DNA of 64,000 bases from Pseudo-nitzschia pungens (lineage: Eukaryota > Bacillariophyta > Bacillariophyceae > Bacillariales > Bacillariaceae), in the NCBI GenBank assembly GCA_037355855.1, contig CM074767.1, positions 1,922,001 to 1,986,000 of the forward strand, read 5' to 3'. How positions within the stretch are numbered: the first letter of the stretch is position 1; every line of letters begins with the position of its first letter. Made by a program: the position numbers and the translations under genes. Below the pieces are notes generated by a model that was given only the letters and a program-made list of their open reading frames with translations, did not search any database and was not told the origin of the DNA. Shown here piece after piece: positions 1-12,471 of the stretch.

Positions 1-430
1 TGCCGAATATGAATGAAGAGCCCAAGTGTATCACTACTAATTCTCGAAGTAAATGCTATCCCAAGAACATCTGACCATCAAGCAGCGGACCAAGGCTATG
101 AGGAAACGGATAGTTGGAATGATGTGGCTGTAGTATTTTACGCAATCATCACACAAAACAGATATTGCTGGAGAGACAACAAGCAAACAAAGAGCACTAT
201 CGATTAGAAATTGACATGATGTTATTCCCAGTTCTTTTTATAACAATTGTAGTAATTCAATATTATGTACACGTAGAGTCCAATGTAATTTTGTTCTGAG
301 ATGAAATGTCTTCTCAGACGCAACAAACACCAATATGCATTATGAAATAGTAGTAGCTGTTTTCTCTTTCGACCCAAATCACCGTTCATCAAAAATAAAA
401 AATGCGCTGGATGAGTCGGACTACATCACC
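1..430. other. Intergenic, no gene recognised
   Basis: No recognisable gene. A 64-codon open frame at 13-207 on the plus strand has no family resemblance that I can see. The stretch is probably the 3' flank of the minus-strand gene that follows. Confidence 0.4.
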
Positions 431-3400
431 TCAGTAATCCCTTGCTATTGGGAACTGGGTCCCGAAATAGTTTTTTCCCAGATCTTCCTTAAAATTGACA
501 ACGCGGCCATATCCCCGAGGATGAGAATCGTTTTGTACTGATTTCATACCCGGAATGCGAAGGGATGACAAACTTTTTAGGAATTCCCCCGAACCATTGC
601 TGTCTATTTCCGGCTCAAATGCATTGAATTCAATATGTATTTGACCATCATAACTAGCAATGATTGTGTTAGGCTTCTTGCCGTTCTCTCCACCCCACGA
701 TACCGTCACGAGACAACCATCGCCGACTTCACGCCGGAAGATCTTTCGGTTCGGATTTTCTTCTCGTGGAAAGACGGAGTACTCGGATGGCTTTTCATCA
801 CTTCCAAACAACAAGTTGTGGAACTCGGCACACGAAGAAAAGAGTTTTGCTTCAGCGGGTGACGAAAAGGATCGAGTGGGTTTGCGTACCACCTGTTCGC
901 GATTGAGAAGACCAGCAGCTCCATCCATGAGATAGTATACCTTGTATCGCCCATCGTCCAGCTGGTCAATGATTTGTGCCTCGTAAAAGAATTGACGATC
1001 GTCGTCCTGCTCTTCGTTGTCCTCGGCCATTACTATGGTACCAAAGGGTATCACATCATCGCTTGCAAGTATTGCTTCCACGTCGTATGGTATCATTTGA
1101 ACTAGTTTCGCGGTATGTTGGTATCCATCGCCCTCCGCAATGATATATTCATCGTTTATGGTGTCAACCACGTCGCCCAGAACCCAATCATTCTGTTCGA
1201 TGCGATGGAATATGACTTTCGAGCCCTTTCGTATATTAGTCTTTTCCTTAGGAAAGTCTGAGGGCACACGCTCGTGTTGTACCAGGACCTGTCCCCCAAC
1301 AGGACGCTGGTCTGACCACTGCTGTTTCGCAGGTTTTATATCATAATCGGAAGGGGTTGCCCATTTGCTGGGCTGGTAATCAGGTATGCGAGAGATTGCT
1401 CCTGTTTTTGTCTCAACGAGAATGACTTCCCAAGAGTGATCCCCTTCTTTGTGTATGTCGTGAAACGAGGCTACGAGCTGATCGTAAAACAGAGGATTTC
1501 CGACACACAAAACCCCCATCGTCCACGTCTCGAATAACGAAGGATCGCGAACCGCAGTCGTTGCGTGATACACGGGGTTGAACTCAACGAGATCGGTTCG
1601 GAACCGCTCGAGAAGCTGGTACCTCCAAGAGGACGAGAACTCCTCGAGTTTGCCATCCACAACAGAAGGAGCCAACACGACGAGGTCATGTGACAACCAT
1701 TCGTAACTTGAAGAATCGGTAACAACCAGTTTCTTTGTGATCTGACCCAATTCGAATGGAGCTTGGGGGTCGATCACGATTGCATCGATTTTGCCCGTAT
1801 TATTTCTCGAAGACAAAGCGTGTTGAATGGTTTGGGACAGCTGTATCTCGCAGTACGAGAGACTAGAATCATTGCCTCCCACAATTTCGGGACATGCGTC
1901 GAACGAGATCACTTGGGTTGCTCCATACTTCACATCGTCGCGTAGACTGCATCTAGAGTCCTCATTCGGACAGAGTACCAACACGATGGAATCTTTCGTG
2001 CCCATAAATCTTGCTAGCATGTTCCGCATAACTGTTTCGAGGCCCACCAGAGCTTCCTGGTAGGATGGCATGTTCCGAATAACTGTTTCGAGGCCCATCA
2101 TAGCTTTCTGGTAGGATGATTCACTCGACTCGTGCTCCAAAGATGAATCGTCCTGGCACCATGAGGAAGGAACAATTGCGTTTTGGGGTGGTCGGACGTT
2201 CGAGAATCCAAACATTCCTCCCGTGGTAACCAGAAAAGACGATGTCGAGTCGTTTGCAGTGCTTCCTCCCACCGCCTCGACCAACTTGGAAACGGCTGGT
2301 TTTTGATTCGAAATGTCGTTCCAAAGCTGCAGATCCATCGAGCAGTAGTTGGTTTCCGGATACGATCGAAGCTTCAGATATCCTTGCTCAAAAGAGTACA
2401 TTGTCGAATGGGCCGACAAGGAGGGTCTACCTGGAGGTGAGAAATCGTAAAACTCCATTCCGGTGAACCCGAGTTCCTCCAGAGCCATTTTCACCGATGT
2501 GTGCACCAGGGAAGCATTTCCAAGTGGCAGTGTGACATTCTCCGCCTCAATGGCAACAAAGATTCCTTTGGAAGGAAGAACCGGGATCGGCTCGGTTGTA
2601 TTTTTTGGCGTTGCGTCGCAGATCCGCTCGGGCGGAACAAGATTGTTCCGATAATCCCCCCACATCAAAAGGTGGTCGTTGCTTTCAATGTTTGGTTCGT
2701 ACCACACCAATCCTTCCAACTCGTGATCGACGCGCTCGTGAGTTGCAAAGTTCACGGCGTTGCTGGCCATGGTGAAGTATTGAGAACAGGTATGGGGCAT
2801 GCCAAAGACGTTCAGGTCGACCGTGTACTTTGCGAAATCCACTACGTTGTGGTGGGGATAATCTTCCTGACGAACCAAAATGCCCTCGGGCTTGAGCAGC
2901 TTGGCCATGTAGTCCACCAGTCGTTCGTTTTGATCCCCAACACGAAGTCCATCAAAGATCTCGACCACGAGATCGATCAATACCAAGTCGAAGGTCCCAA
3001 AGAAGTCTTCTGGTGGAAGTAACGCAAGACTCTTTGCTGCGTCCCCAAACCACCAGTGAACCCGTTCGTCTTCGAATTTGGGTTGGATTCCATAGTGCCG
3101 GAACGACCCTCGCAAGACCATTTGGTCGAGTTCCATTCCTATTTTTGCGAGCGATACGATATGATGGAATGAAATGGAATAGATAGCAGCAAAGGTTGCA
3201 ATTGGTTAGAAAGTAGGTACGAGTTTGTCTCCTCGTGTTTCGAAGAAAAGAGATTTGTTCATTCACACGTTCAAATTGCCAAAGCATTTCCGTAACACTC
3301 ACCAATGATCAGTTCGGCGGACTCGTACCGCAACAGCTCGTGGAGCAACACCAGGTCTCCCCCACCCACATACAAAACCCGTTTCAATCCTCCCTTGGGA

Positions 3401-5601
3401 AGGAAACTTGCCGGATAATGGATGAGTGTTTCGTGCACGTGAGGTCGAAAGGCCAAGCAGGAATGCAAGACGTTGTTGAGGTGGAGGCAGGTATCCTGTT
3501 CGCGGAACCCATTCGGTCCCTCTTCCTCTTCGTCGTCGATGCTTCCGCCCCCAATGTACGATCGCGTCCATTCGAGATCCGCGTATACCGTTTTCGACGT
3601 TTCATAGGTAAATTGATCGAACAAGTTGGTGCATTCGTTGGACGCAATGGCATTGTTGTAATCGACAGGGTCGACGGGTCGTTTTCGAAGATCGTCGTAG
3701 GTCGAATTCGTACCTCTGTGTGCGGGGCAGGTGGATCCCGTCTCGGAACACTTGTCGTGCGAAGCGGTCGTCGCCGAAGTCGTCGTGGAAGCAGTCCTCG
3801 ACGGCCTAGAATGAGCAAGCAAGACTCCAAGGGATTCCATCCACAATTGGTAGTAGTCATAAATGGCAGCATTGCTGTAGGGGTCGGGAGATCCGTTGGT
3901 AGCGTGGTCGTCATAGTCCGACAACAACGCCCGAATCTCTGGTTCCAGGCTCCGCAACCGATTGTACTGGGCCTTCAAAACGGCCCGTTGGGTCGGACGA
4001 AGAGTCTCGGCATTTTTGTCATTCACGTCAACGCCACCGTTGGTGTCTCCAGCTCCCCAGACCTTGTGCACCCAACGGATGGTTTTGGATTCCGGGTAAT
4101 AGTCCCAGGCCAGAAACTCCTCGAATGGATCATTGTCGTGATTGGTTTTGAAGTAGATAACGTCGCGCCCCTCGTGATCGTGCATGGTCTGGGCCCAAAA
4201 GCGATGGGGTACGCCCTTGTCGCGGCCGGCGGCCCGCGCAATCCTTCCCGTCGAAGCAAACTCCTGGGCTACCGAAGCGAAGGGTAGCACAAGGGTCTCG
4301 CCGGCTTGGATCGTCCGGGACGCCCGCAATTGGTAGGCCCTGGGCGTGACCAGGGCTTCCCCGATTGTTTCCCGCTTCATTTCCCGTTTCTGGCGGATCG
4401 CTTTTTTCATGTTTTTCTCGTCGTTTGTGAGGTACAATTCCGAGTGCACCAGGTTGACGGATGGATCGCCCGGGGTCGCTCGGGGGATCCAATGGTACAC
4501 AGGTACCATGCGATTGTCCCATTCCCGGGAGATCACCGTCCGGAGCGTGGATCGAACGATTTCCTCTTCGATATACTCATCGTTAATGGTATCAATGTAG
4601 ACCTCTTCGTTGTAATCGTTTCTGGGATGCTCACAGGCGGGTTGCGTTTGGTTCATGGAATAGGGTCCGAGCGTGTTTGGTTTGGGGCCGAGTTCGTTGC
4701 CCAGAATCTTGGACAGAACCGCCAGTTGGTACGGTGTCCAGCGAGTGTCATCTTCGTCCTTTTGTGGCATTTCGTAAAGGGATTCGAGAAAGGGACGAAC
4801 GAACTTTTCGACAGAAGGCCGCGGGACGTCTTCGAGCTCATCGTCGTCGGGATATAGATAGGTCGTCGCGTCCAAGATTTTGGCCACCACGTCGCATGGA
4901 TGGAGTTGCTTGTAGAACGGATTCCTTCTCTTGTACACAAAGGTGTTGGAAGGAACACTAACCAGAATGCTTCCCTTGGGAATAGTTTGATGGGCCACCA
5001 ATCGGGGGACATTGGACGGTTGGACATTGGACGGTTCGGTAGCATTAGCAGTGGCATTGGCAACCGAGAACGGTGATTCGAGTCGAATGAAACGGCGTGC
5101 AAAGTAGAATCCGTTCTGGAACTTCGATTCCTCGTATTTTTCGACAATCTCGGCTTCTCGAGAATCGTCGTTTTGATGGAGCCTCCAAGGACGCCTGTAC
5201 CAATTCGTCTCGGCAAACTCGGCCCGATTGTTCAGCCACAACAACACTATGGCGTGCGGGTCGAAAGAATCCGACCCCTCGCCTTCTTCTGTCTCGTCTC
5301 CATCTGCCTTTTCCGCATTGATGCCATTATCAATATCGATATCGATATGGATATCGATATCGTCGGAGACCGCGTCGATCTCTTTCTCTTGCCCCGTACG
5401 CAGCGATTCGAATTCGAGTCGCAAACCCTCTCCTTGAATGTCACGATGCGGCACTTCCAAAGCCGATGCGACTACCATCGACGGGGCTTCCGACAACACA
5501 AGGGCAACCGCAGCAATCGTGAGCGCCGCGCTTCCAAACAGCATCCTTCGCGGATGGCTGTTCTGTCGAAGCCTCACCGGCCTCCTTCTCCCGTGCCCCA
5601 T
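431..5601 (-). CDS. SET-like / spermidine-synthase-like / SpeD-like / Tudor-like fusion protein, two exons
   Basis: Joining two open frames across an intron (3139-3302) gives about 1,668 residues. I start at the ATG at 5601; the upstream in-frame codon is only GTG. Residues ~15-45 form a basic stretch plus a hydrophobic signal peptide or anchor. Residues ~185-450 resemble a divergent SET methyltransferase, with RTIQAGETLVLPFA near the end. From ~680 a spermidine-synthase-like (PABS) domain follows: HETLIHYP, then LYVGGGDLVLLHELL, the acidic strand ELDQMV just after the splice, and FDLVLIDLV. Around 960-1050 is a SpeD-like segment (YLKLRSYPE then DLQLW). The C-terminal part holds two Tudor-like barrels (GSKVIFHRIEQNDWVLGDVV; YKVYYLMDGAAGLL). 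A GATATC hexamer tract at ~5332-5365 encodes an Asp/Ile repeat. PABS and Tudor calls are fairly firm, SET and SpeD moderate. The substrate is unknown. Confidence 0.75.
3139..3302 (-). other. Spliceosomal intron (164 bp)
   Basis: Minus-strand donor G|GTGAGTG at 3302 and acceptor ATAG|GAATGG at 3139. Splicing is in phase 1 and restores a Gly codon, so the GGGD strand region runs straight into ELDQMV, as expected for the Rossmann core of a spermidine-synthase fold. The frame upstream otherwise runs into a stop shortly after the donor. Confidence 0.85.
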
Positions 5602-8600
5602 ATTGTATAGTATAGATGAGAGTGATTGTCTGCAGCGAAGGAGTGTCGATTGGAGTAGTATAACTTGTCCAATATCGTGTTGGATCTTCCTTTTCACGTA
5701 TTGTGAGTGCTACCCCGCTTTTGTCGGCGTTGATCTTTTTCTGCCAAAACCGGAATGAGATTTATTGTTCTCTCTTGGAACAATTAGTGCGACACGTATC
5801 GGGAAATATGGTCGTTCCAGATAATTGTTTGGATATCGGTCGAACCGATTCGGATCGATTCTTGTGCCGACATTGTATCAATCGTCATCAAGTGGCGAGG
5901 AACGGAATTCAAAGAATCACTCGGTACGACTGCCATGTACGTTCACCAAATCCGTTATCAGTCGAAAACGACACTCCAGTTTGGACGCGATCCAAAAATT
6001 GTCGGGAGCCCGGTTTTTGCGGGAAACGGAATACTTCGTAGTAAGAAATGCCACCAACACACGTGCGCGCCATCCGACCGGAGAGGTGTCATCTTCCGAG
6101 TCACAGTGGGACGGGCGCGGCAGCATTGTCACCATTGCATCCGTACGGGCAACAGCGTAAGATCTTACGTACCGGTACGTACGACTCGTGGTTTATCGGA
6201 TGGCACGCACTGCCAGATTTTTGGCACAGGGCCGTTGGATGGAAGGAATAAATCCGTTCAAGCCGTTTCAAGGAAAGAGATAATTGTATCACAAACATTT
6301 ATCAGAGAATCATCTCGTCATTTGGCGAGGCAATGCCAGACACGGTTTCCGATGGACGAAAGGATGGAGATTATGGTAACGGGTCCAGTACCGTAGCGCA
6401 GAAGAGATCACCAGCAGTGTCTACAAAAGCTTCTCCGTAAGCAAATTCTCTTGGTTCTTGATCATGTAGTAGTAGGGCATTGGCCCGGGTGATTCCATGA
6501 AGAAGAAAAAGACATGCTTCCGTCAGGCTAGTATGATGCCACTCTCTTTTCAACTAAACAATAAGTTACTACTAATTCGTATGAAAAATGACAAATAAAA
6601 TAATTATAATACTTTCGTTGACCAGCACCAGGACAATTTCAGATGTCATCACGACTAAGAAAAAGTGTCTCTGAATAAAATCTTGACAGTTTGAATATTA
6701 CAAAGTTGGTGATAATACAGTACGACTGTGCATTTCTTGGAACTACTATTGGGCATGGTACTCTAACAACAATTGTGAGAGAAGTGACATAATCCTTATC
6801 TCATGTCTGTTTGGTTAAAAAGGCATTACAGGTAAGTTTCATAGCAAAGGGATCATTCACTACTAGTAGTACTTCTAAAACTGAAAATTCAAGTACAACT
6901 ATGCTGGGTGTGCAATCTACTACTAGTACTATCTTTTACCAAGTAGCAGAATAGTTCTACCTCAATGACTGGGTACTACTATTATTTTCTTCGTGCTTTT
7001 GGTAGTAGTAATTACCCTGGGTTGTTAAGCAACTCCTGCAGACTTTTCTGCATCATATCTCCTCCTTGAGTTTGAAAGTACGTTGGTTAAGATAGTATAC
7101 TTTCAGCACAACCTGCTAGCTAGCAAATACGTAGTAATGCATTTTTTTTCAATATAGGCAACCTGCTTTCACCACACTGGTGGTACGTAAGTACTCGTAC
7201 TACTTCTTGCTTATTGGAGGTGAAAATTGTAATACCGGTACTGTATTACCATCTAGTATTACAAATACAATAAAATGAGTGATTCCTGAAAACATAAATT
7301 GCATTACCGTATTACGTAGTAACCTTACTTCGTAATGGCATTAAAAGCAACGTCTATTTTTTGACGCACCCAACGGACGTGCGTGAATGAGAATTTACGG
7401 TCGATGTCTACATTTGATTTTGAGTAATTATTTGCATTACTCAACACTAAATCCTCTCCCGAACACCTAAATTTAAGCATGTGCGACCGTCATTAATACG
7501 TATTATTAACTTTTAAAATTCAAATAAGGTTTTCCGGAATGGCTCAAAATACGGTAACAAGTTACTGTAGCACAAGTATAATATTATTACTAGAATACCG
7601 AAGTAAACATTAACATGCAGAGAGAGAGAGAGAGAGAGAGAGATTTGTATTTTCTCCTGGGATCAGGTAGACATATGGTTTCTTGATTTATAATTCCATG
7701 AAGTACTTTTTGTTTTCGTTATCAAAGATCTCTTTGCTTGTTGAAAATGCACTGCAACAAGAACTAGTACACACAACAAGGGGGTAAGAAGTAGCCTAAA
7801 TCCTGCACTTTATGAAAACACAAAAATTTCACCACTTCGACACAATTTCCTGGTTAGATAGATAATAGTACTAGTTCTTTTCACCATCCTAGTGCCTCGG
7901 TTCGATTTCAGAAATTGCTTCAACAAGTATTCAGAAGCAATTCAAGTCAAACACAGGCTACTTTCCCGCAGTGAAAAAAGAAATCAACGCATGCGCTTTG
8001 TCTCTCTCTCTCTCTGGTTGATTGTTACTAGTGTTTCTTGGCTAAAGCACTGAGTTCTTTGTTGTAGTATACCAATCTCATGGTAATTGCCATTTTACCA
8101 ATGGTGTTTGCGCAAGAAAGAACCGAAGCGATCTACGCGAGATCTGTGTTGTTTACAACAACGAAATATTGCAAAGCAGCCATCTCTCCTCGCTATGGCA
8201 TTCTCTGACGAGAGTCAGTATCCTCCAATACTTTGAGAAGAAGCGGTGTGGTGAAGAGTAGAGACATGATACTACTTTGTCGCGAGAACATCATGCTGTA
8301 ATTTGAAAATGTGGGACGCCGGCATGATGCTCGTACCTCCTACAATTGAAAATGCCCTGCCAGTACCTCGAACTTATTTCATCAATCAAAAAAACGGTTT
8401 CGATTGCAGCAAGATTCGACGTCCGTTACAGCAACATCCCTGACCAAAAAGGAGAAGAAAATAATGATAGACGAAGAACAAGAATTCAGAAAAAGGGACG
8501 ACGTCCCGTTCTTGTTCACTTTCACATCGTTTATCGATAGATCCTGAACGTTTTTCTCCATTTTTCTGCGATTAGGCTCAATGACGCACTCGGAATTGAT

Positions 8601-9552
8601 TGCCAGATCATAGAAGTCCGTTGCTTTCTCAAGGTTGGTTGACAACGCAGTTGAAGAGTTCTGTTCATAATCCAGTCCGAACTGAACCAGGCATATCGAA
8701 GAATGCTGTATGCAATATTCGAGAAACAGATAGTGTTCTTATTTTCTTCTAAATACTCCCCACATGGAATCGGCGTTTTCTTTCATTCCTTTTTGAAAAC
8801 GAAGACCATGCAAATACCAGGGGTGATAAGGCAAATACAACGTGGTACGGTATCTATTTCTAATCGTTTCTCAGTTCGTGTCTCTCATGCCCGTTTTTTT
8901 CAAGACTAAAAAAATGAGGACGAAGGCAAACTGCAACGTCTTACTTACTAATAATCCCATAGTGCGACTGAATATTCTTCGAGCCGTTGTTCATTTCCCG
9001 AGGATGACGGCCAAAAGGCTCATTTTTGTTCATACTGGCCTTAAAAATAATTCAAATATTAACCTCTATTTGTTTGAAACGATAGTATTATGAAATGCAA
9101 GAAAATTCCCTTTGCTTCCTCCCAATTCAATTGACTTTTGTTAAGTTTCGCAATTGGAGCCATTCAATTCTGAGGCGCAAATGAAAAACAGAGAAGTGAT
9201 GGTATACGTTAACAAGTACACTACCAAACCCGTATCCTTTGGCAATCGCCAGACTTTTTAGAAACGTTGGTGCGGGAATAGTATCTCTTCTCCGTAGAAG
9301 ACAACTCAGTAAGTAAGAACTAAGAGATGTGCAGCGAGTTGAACCAAATCATTCTACACCATTCCCTCAAGAAAACACCAAATCCTGCATGAAGCAATCT
9401 GAAAACAAACGGTCAACTCATCTTCGTCACGTTGTCGGAATTAGAGACAGATTCGTCATCGCAAGTTATTTGGGCACGTCTCATTATTGAACGACGATCC
9501 CGAGAGAAAAGGCGGCGTTAGAGATTGCCTTATCCCATATGCAACGACAACG
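5602..9552. other. Long intergenic region, no gene recognised
   Basis: About 3.9 kb of AT-rich DNA with only short open frames on both strands and no recognisable domain. It holds ACT/AGT-rich runs near 6860-7020, a dinucleotide repeat at 7619-7643, a short CT run near 8000, and repeated GTAC-type words such as CGTACGTA near 6170. It probably contains the promoter of the minus-strand fusion gene and of the plus-strand gene that starts at 9553. Confidence 0.45.
7619..7643. repeat. (AG)n microsatellite
   Basis: An uninterrupted AG dinucleotide run of about 25 bases in intergenic DNA. Confidence 0.9.
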
Positions 9553-11307
9553 ATGGATATTGTAGAAGACGAAAGCATTACAACTGCTAATGCCGCTGCC
9601 GGAAAGCTTTTCGTCAATACCCATCATCCGAACAATCAAACAGTGGATAGCAGCAGAAGCACTTTGTCACTGATGATGGCCATGAGAATGTCCACGAACG
9701 CTTCGAACCTTTCGACTGAACGGCGCCCTTTTTCCAGCAGTGATCAAAATAGCAGCCACAACACAATGTTCGAGTTATCATCGGCAGAATTTCGTGATTC
9801 TCGCCACGATAGCCCGAAGGAAGACCAAACACTTCAGCAGCAGGAAGATGGTGATGCGATGATGACATCCGAGGACACAACCTTGCAAAATGCGGCCAAT
9901 AGAAGCAGTGGTTTTATCCTTCCACCACCACCCATTCGTACTAGTCTTGCACCACCCTCTAGTCTTCCGTCTGGCGTTCCTACATCTGCCACCACCGAGG
10001 GTGACAGAGCCAACGGGACGGGCAGGAATGCTGCTGGTGAAAATGGCAATTCTTTCCATCGGGAAGAAAAAGTGTGCCTGGCACCTAGATTCGGCAGCAC
10101 TCCTCCCCAGAATGCGGAAGGAGGAGAACCGAGCCGTCAAGGTCCGCAAGACCACGACCTCAACAGCGAGCATTTGTTTTCAATATCGGGAAGCATGTCA
10201 TCAGAATACTTGGATCATCAACATCGCAATCCTGACCATCAACAAGAATATATTGGTTTGCACGAACGCCGAGGAGCACTAGGAATCAACAGTCCCACAT
10301 CCACTACAGCCAGAGACTTCTTGCGTGAAGTCGATGGCCCAGCAATACCCTCAATGCACGACAGTAGTCAAGGAGAGGGAATAGTGCGGACAAGAAATAC
10401 ACCCGTACAGTCGTATGGAACACCTCCCCTTCCTCATCATTCCAATGATGGTGCCAGTCAGCGTCCACCATTTCACTTGCAATCTCGAATTAACACCACT
10501 CCCCCATCCTCCTCCAGTCATCCAACGTCTACGTCTCCACCGCCTCCTCCTCTTTCTGCATTCTATAAAACCTCCTCTCACCCAACACTTATGCGCGAAC
10601 ATCAAACGAATCCTATGGGATCTTCACCCTCTTCCACATCCTACAACATTCCCGGCGTAGGAAGCTTTTGCGACAGCAGCTGGAATGGTGGTCGCGAGAA
10701 GCCAGTAATCAGTCGTTGCTTTGCCTGGAGCCAAGACTCGCAAGACGAACGTCGCATAACGAAGAGGCCACGCATGGTGACCGAAAACAACGTTCTTCAT
10801 GTAGCGCTTGGTTCATCGCCCCATTCCACGGATACCAATGGGTCGATCATGTCGCCCACCTCAGCGATTGAAATCGTTCGCAACACGGGCGACCCCACGA
10901 GTCGTGAAGGAGGGCAAATTCATACCGATGAGCACAAGTCCGAACTCAAGGCAGCGGCAACTTCGGCTTTCTCTAGACCCACCGCAAACGATACCTACGG
11001 TATCAAACACGACGAGATTGCTGAAACATCGCAGAAGGACTCTTCGTCTTCGCCACCAACAAAGGTGCACTGGGAAGAAAAGGTAGAAAATTCGAGCGAG
11101 CTGATGAGCCACGCCGTTGCCCCTCAGGTGTTGTTTGGTAACAACAGTGCTATGTCTTCAACTATGAGGAATGACAATGAAGATGTTACAATGGGAGACG
11201 GGGAACAACAACATGAACTACGCCAGCCTCTGACCGACTCGAATTTAATACCCCCACCCATCACAGCGGCTCACTCGGCCTCCCACTACAGTTTTGAATC
11301 GCTCTGA
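9553..11307 (+). CDS. Ser/Pro/His-rich protein, unknown function, probably nuclear
   Basis: A single open frame of 584 residues from the ATG at 9553. The frame stays open upstream to a TTG, but that is a poor start. No known domain is recognised. Composition is low-complexity: Ser, Thr, Asn, Pro and His runs, a Pro cluster (SPPPPPLSAFYK) near residue 350, and a more ordered segment (SRCFAWSQDSQDERR) followed by a basic KRPR that could be a nuclear localisation signal. A second ordered patch, KVHWEEKVENSSE, lies near residue 515. It is the only long plus-strand gene in the first 14 kb. The length and clean frame support a real gene; the role is unknown. Confidence 0.6.
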   Translation: MDIVEDESITTANAAAGKLFVNTHHPNNQTVDSSRSTLSLMMAMRMSTNASNLSTERRPFSSSDQNSSHNTMFELSSAEFRDSRHDSPKEDQTLQQQEDGDAMMTSEDTTLQNAANRSSGFILPPPPIRTSLAPPSSLPSGVPTSATTEGDRANGTGRNAAGENGNSFHREEKVCLAPRFGSTPPQNAEGGEPSRQGPQDHDLNSEHLFSISGSMSSEYLDHQHRNPDHQQEYIGLHERRGALGINSPTSTTARDFLREVDGPAIPSMHDSSQGEGIVRTRNTPVQSYGTPPLPHHSNDGASQRPPFHLQSRINTTPPSSSSHPTSTSPPPPPLSAFYKTSSHPTLMREHQTNPMGSSPSSTSYNIPGVGSFCDSSWNGGREKPVISRCFAWSQDSQDERRITKRPRMVTENNVLHVALGSSPHSTDTNGSIMSPTSAIEIVRNTGDPTSREGGQIHTDEHKSELKAAATSAFSRPTANDTYGIKHDEIAETSQKDSSSSPPTKVHWEEKVENSSELMSHAVAPQVLFGNNSAMSSTMRNDNEDVTMGDGEQQHELRQPLTDSNLIPPPITAAHSASHYSFESL

Positions 11308-12471
11308 GCAGCCAGCATTGTAGTTTGTACCAACGGATCTCACACACGAGAATCAAGCACGCAGGTTTTGGCCAACGAAATCGGTCCGTCGATCAAAGAA
11401 CTGCAGACAACCAGGAGAGAACCAATGTTCGTCAATGGAACGGAAAGAGTAAAATTCCATTATTTGTTGGATTAGACTCTTCGTGGCAACCCCATACAGG
11501 AAATCTTTCCTCTGATTTTGAGCGCTTGTCTGTTGATTTCTACCAAATGCGGACGCCACTAAACACTAACAAAAACCTGTGGGTCCGAACTATGTTGTAC
11601 ATACTAGTTTTAATTTTGTTCATATTAGTGTCAAATGTTATGGTACGATATATATTTACCGCCGATCCCAAAATTTCCCATAGTATTGTTGATGATGCAA
11701 TTGCGAACATCTTGATAGTTTTGTCTTATTGCATGCCTCCGTGAAGGCCACGAAGACCATGATCGCAACTAGTTTGACTGATTTACTTTCGTACGGTACA
11801 ATGATTTCTTCATCCCGACCCAATTCCCGGGAAGGATCAAGGTTCAACGGTTCGATGGTACGACCTATCTTCGCTTCGTGCTTTCGCACTGCGACACAAC
11901 AAACATCAATAAATTCTCACGACAGAGATGAGAGTTTTGTGCCAACGTGACGACAAGGGTTATGCGATGTGTTATTTCCGGTTCGATGTGCCAGCTTCTA
12001 AATGTGTATTCTCTGCATCGGGTACGTGTATCGCATTGAGAGGATTGTTGAACGACGTGGTTGATTGGTTTCTAGTCATCACTTTTGAGTTTGCGAATAA
12101 ATCGTGTGTTCGTTTATCCATCCAGTAGAAAGGATCCATTAGTAAGCAAGAAATGGCTGATGGCCGTAGCGAGTATGAAAATGAAGAGAAAGCCCAATTT
12201 ATGTTTTTGTCGGCGTCGAGTTGTTAGCGTTGTCATTGAATGCGAGAAGGGAATTGGCTTGAGCAGGTAGGATCCATGTGTAATGAGAGGCCGAACGTAG
12301 TGTCGCAAGAATAATTTGCGTGTGTAGGATTTGATCCCAATTTTGTGAATTGGAGTGCTATCTCTTCTGATAAGTGTGCTTTGTAATTTTTGCCAGGGGT
12401 ATTCTTCAAACAGCATTCTTTAACATCCCCTTAGATTCCGGTAAAGTAAATTTGCGTGGTAGAAAACAGAA
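11308..12471. other. Intergenic between convergent genes
   Basis: The shared 3' flank of the plus-strand gene ending at 11307 and the minus-strand gene ending at 12472. An open frame at 11325-11744 carries a hydrophobic stretch but has no ATG context and no recognised family. I treat the whole stretch as non-coding. Confidence 0.4.

Noticed and set aside
3235..4287. 350-codon plus-strand frame opposite the fusion gene
   Set aside because: Antisense shadow of a conserved minus-strand exon.
1140..4601. Same eight residues DTINDEYI in both exons of the fusion gene
   Set aside because: The surrounding sequence does not align, so it is most likely chance and not a duplicated domain.
11325..11744. 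139-codon frame with one hydrophobic stretch
   Set aside because: No ATG in context, no similarity, lies in the 3' flank of the preceding gene.
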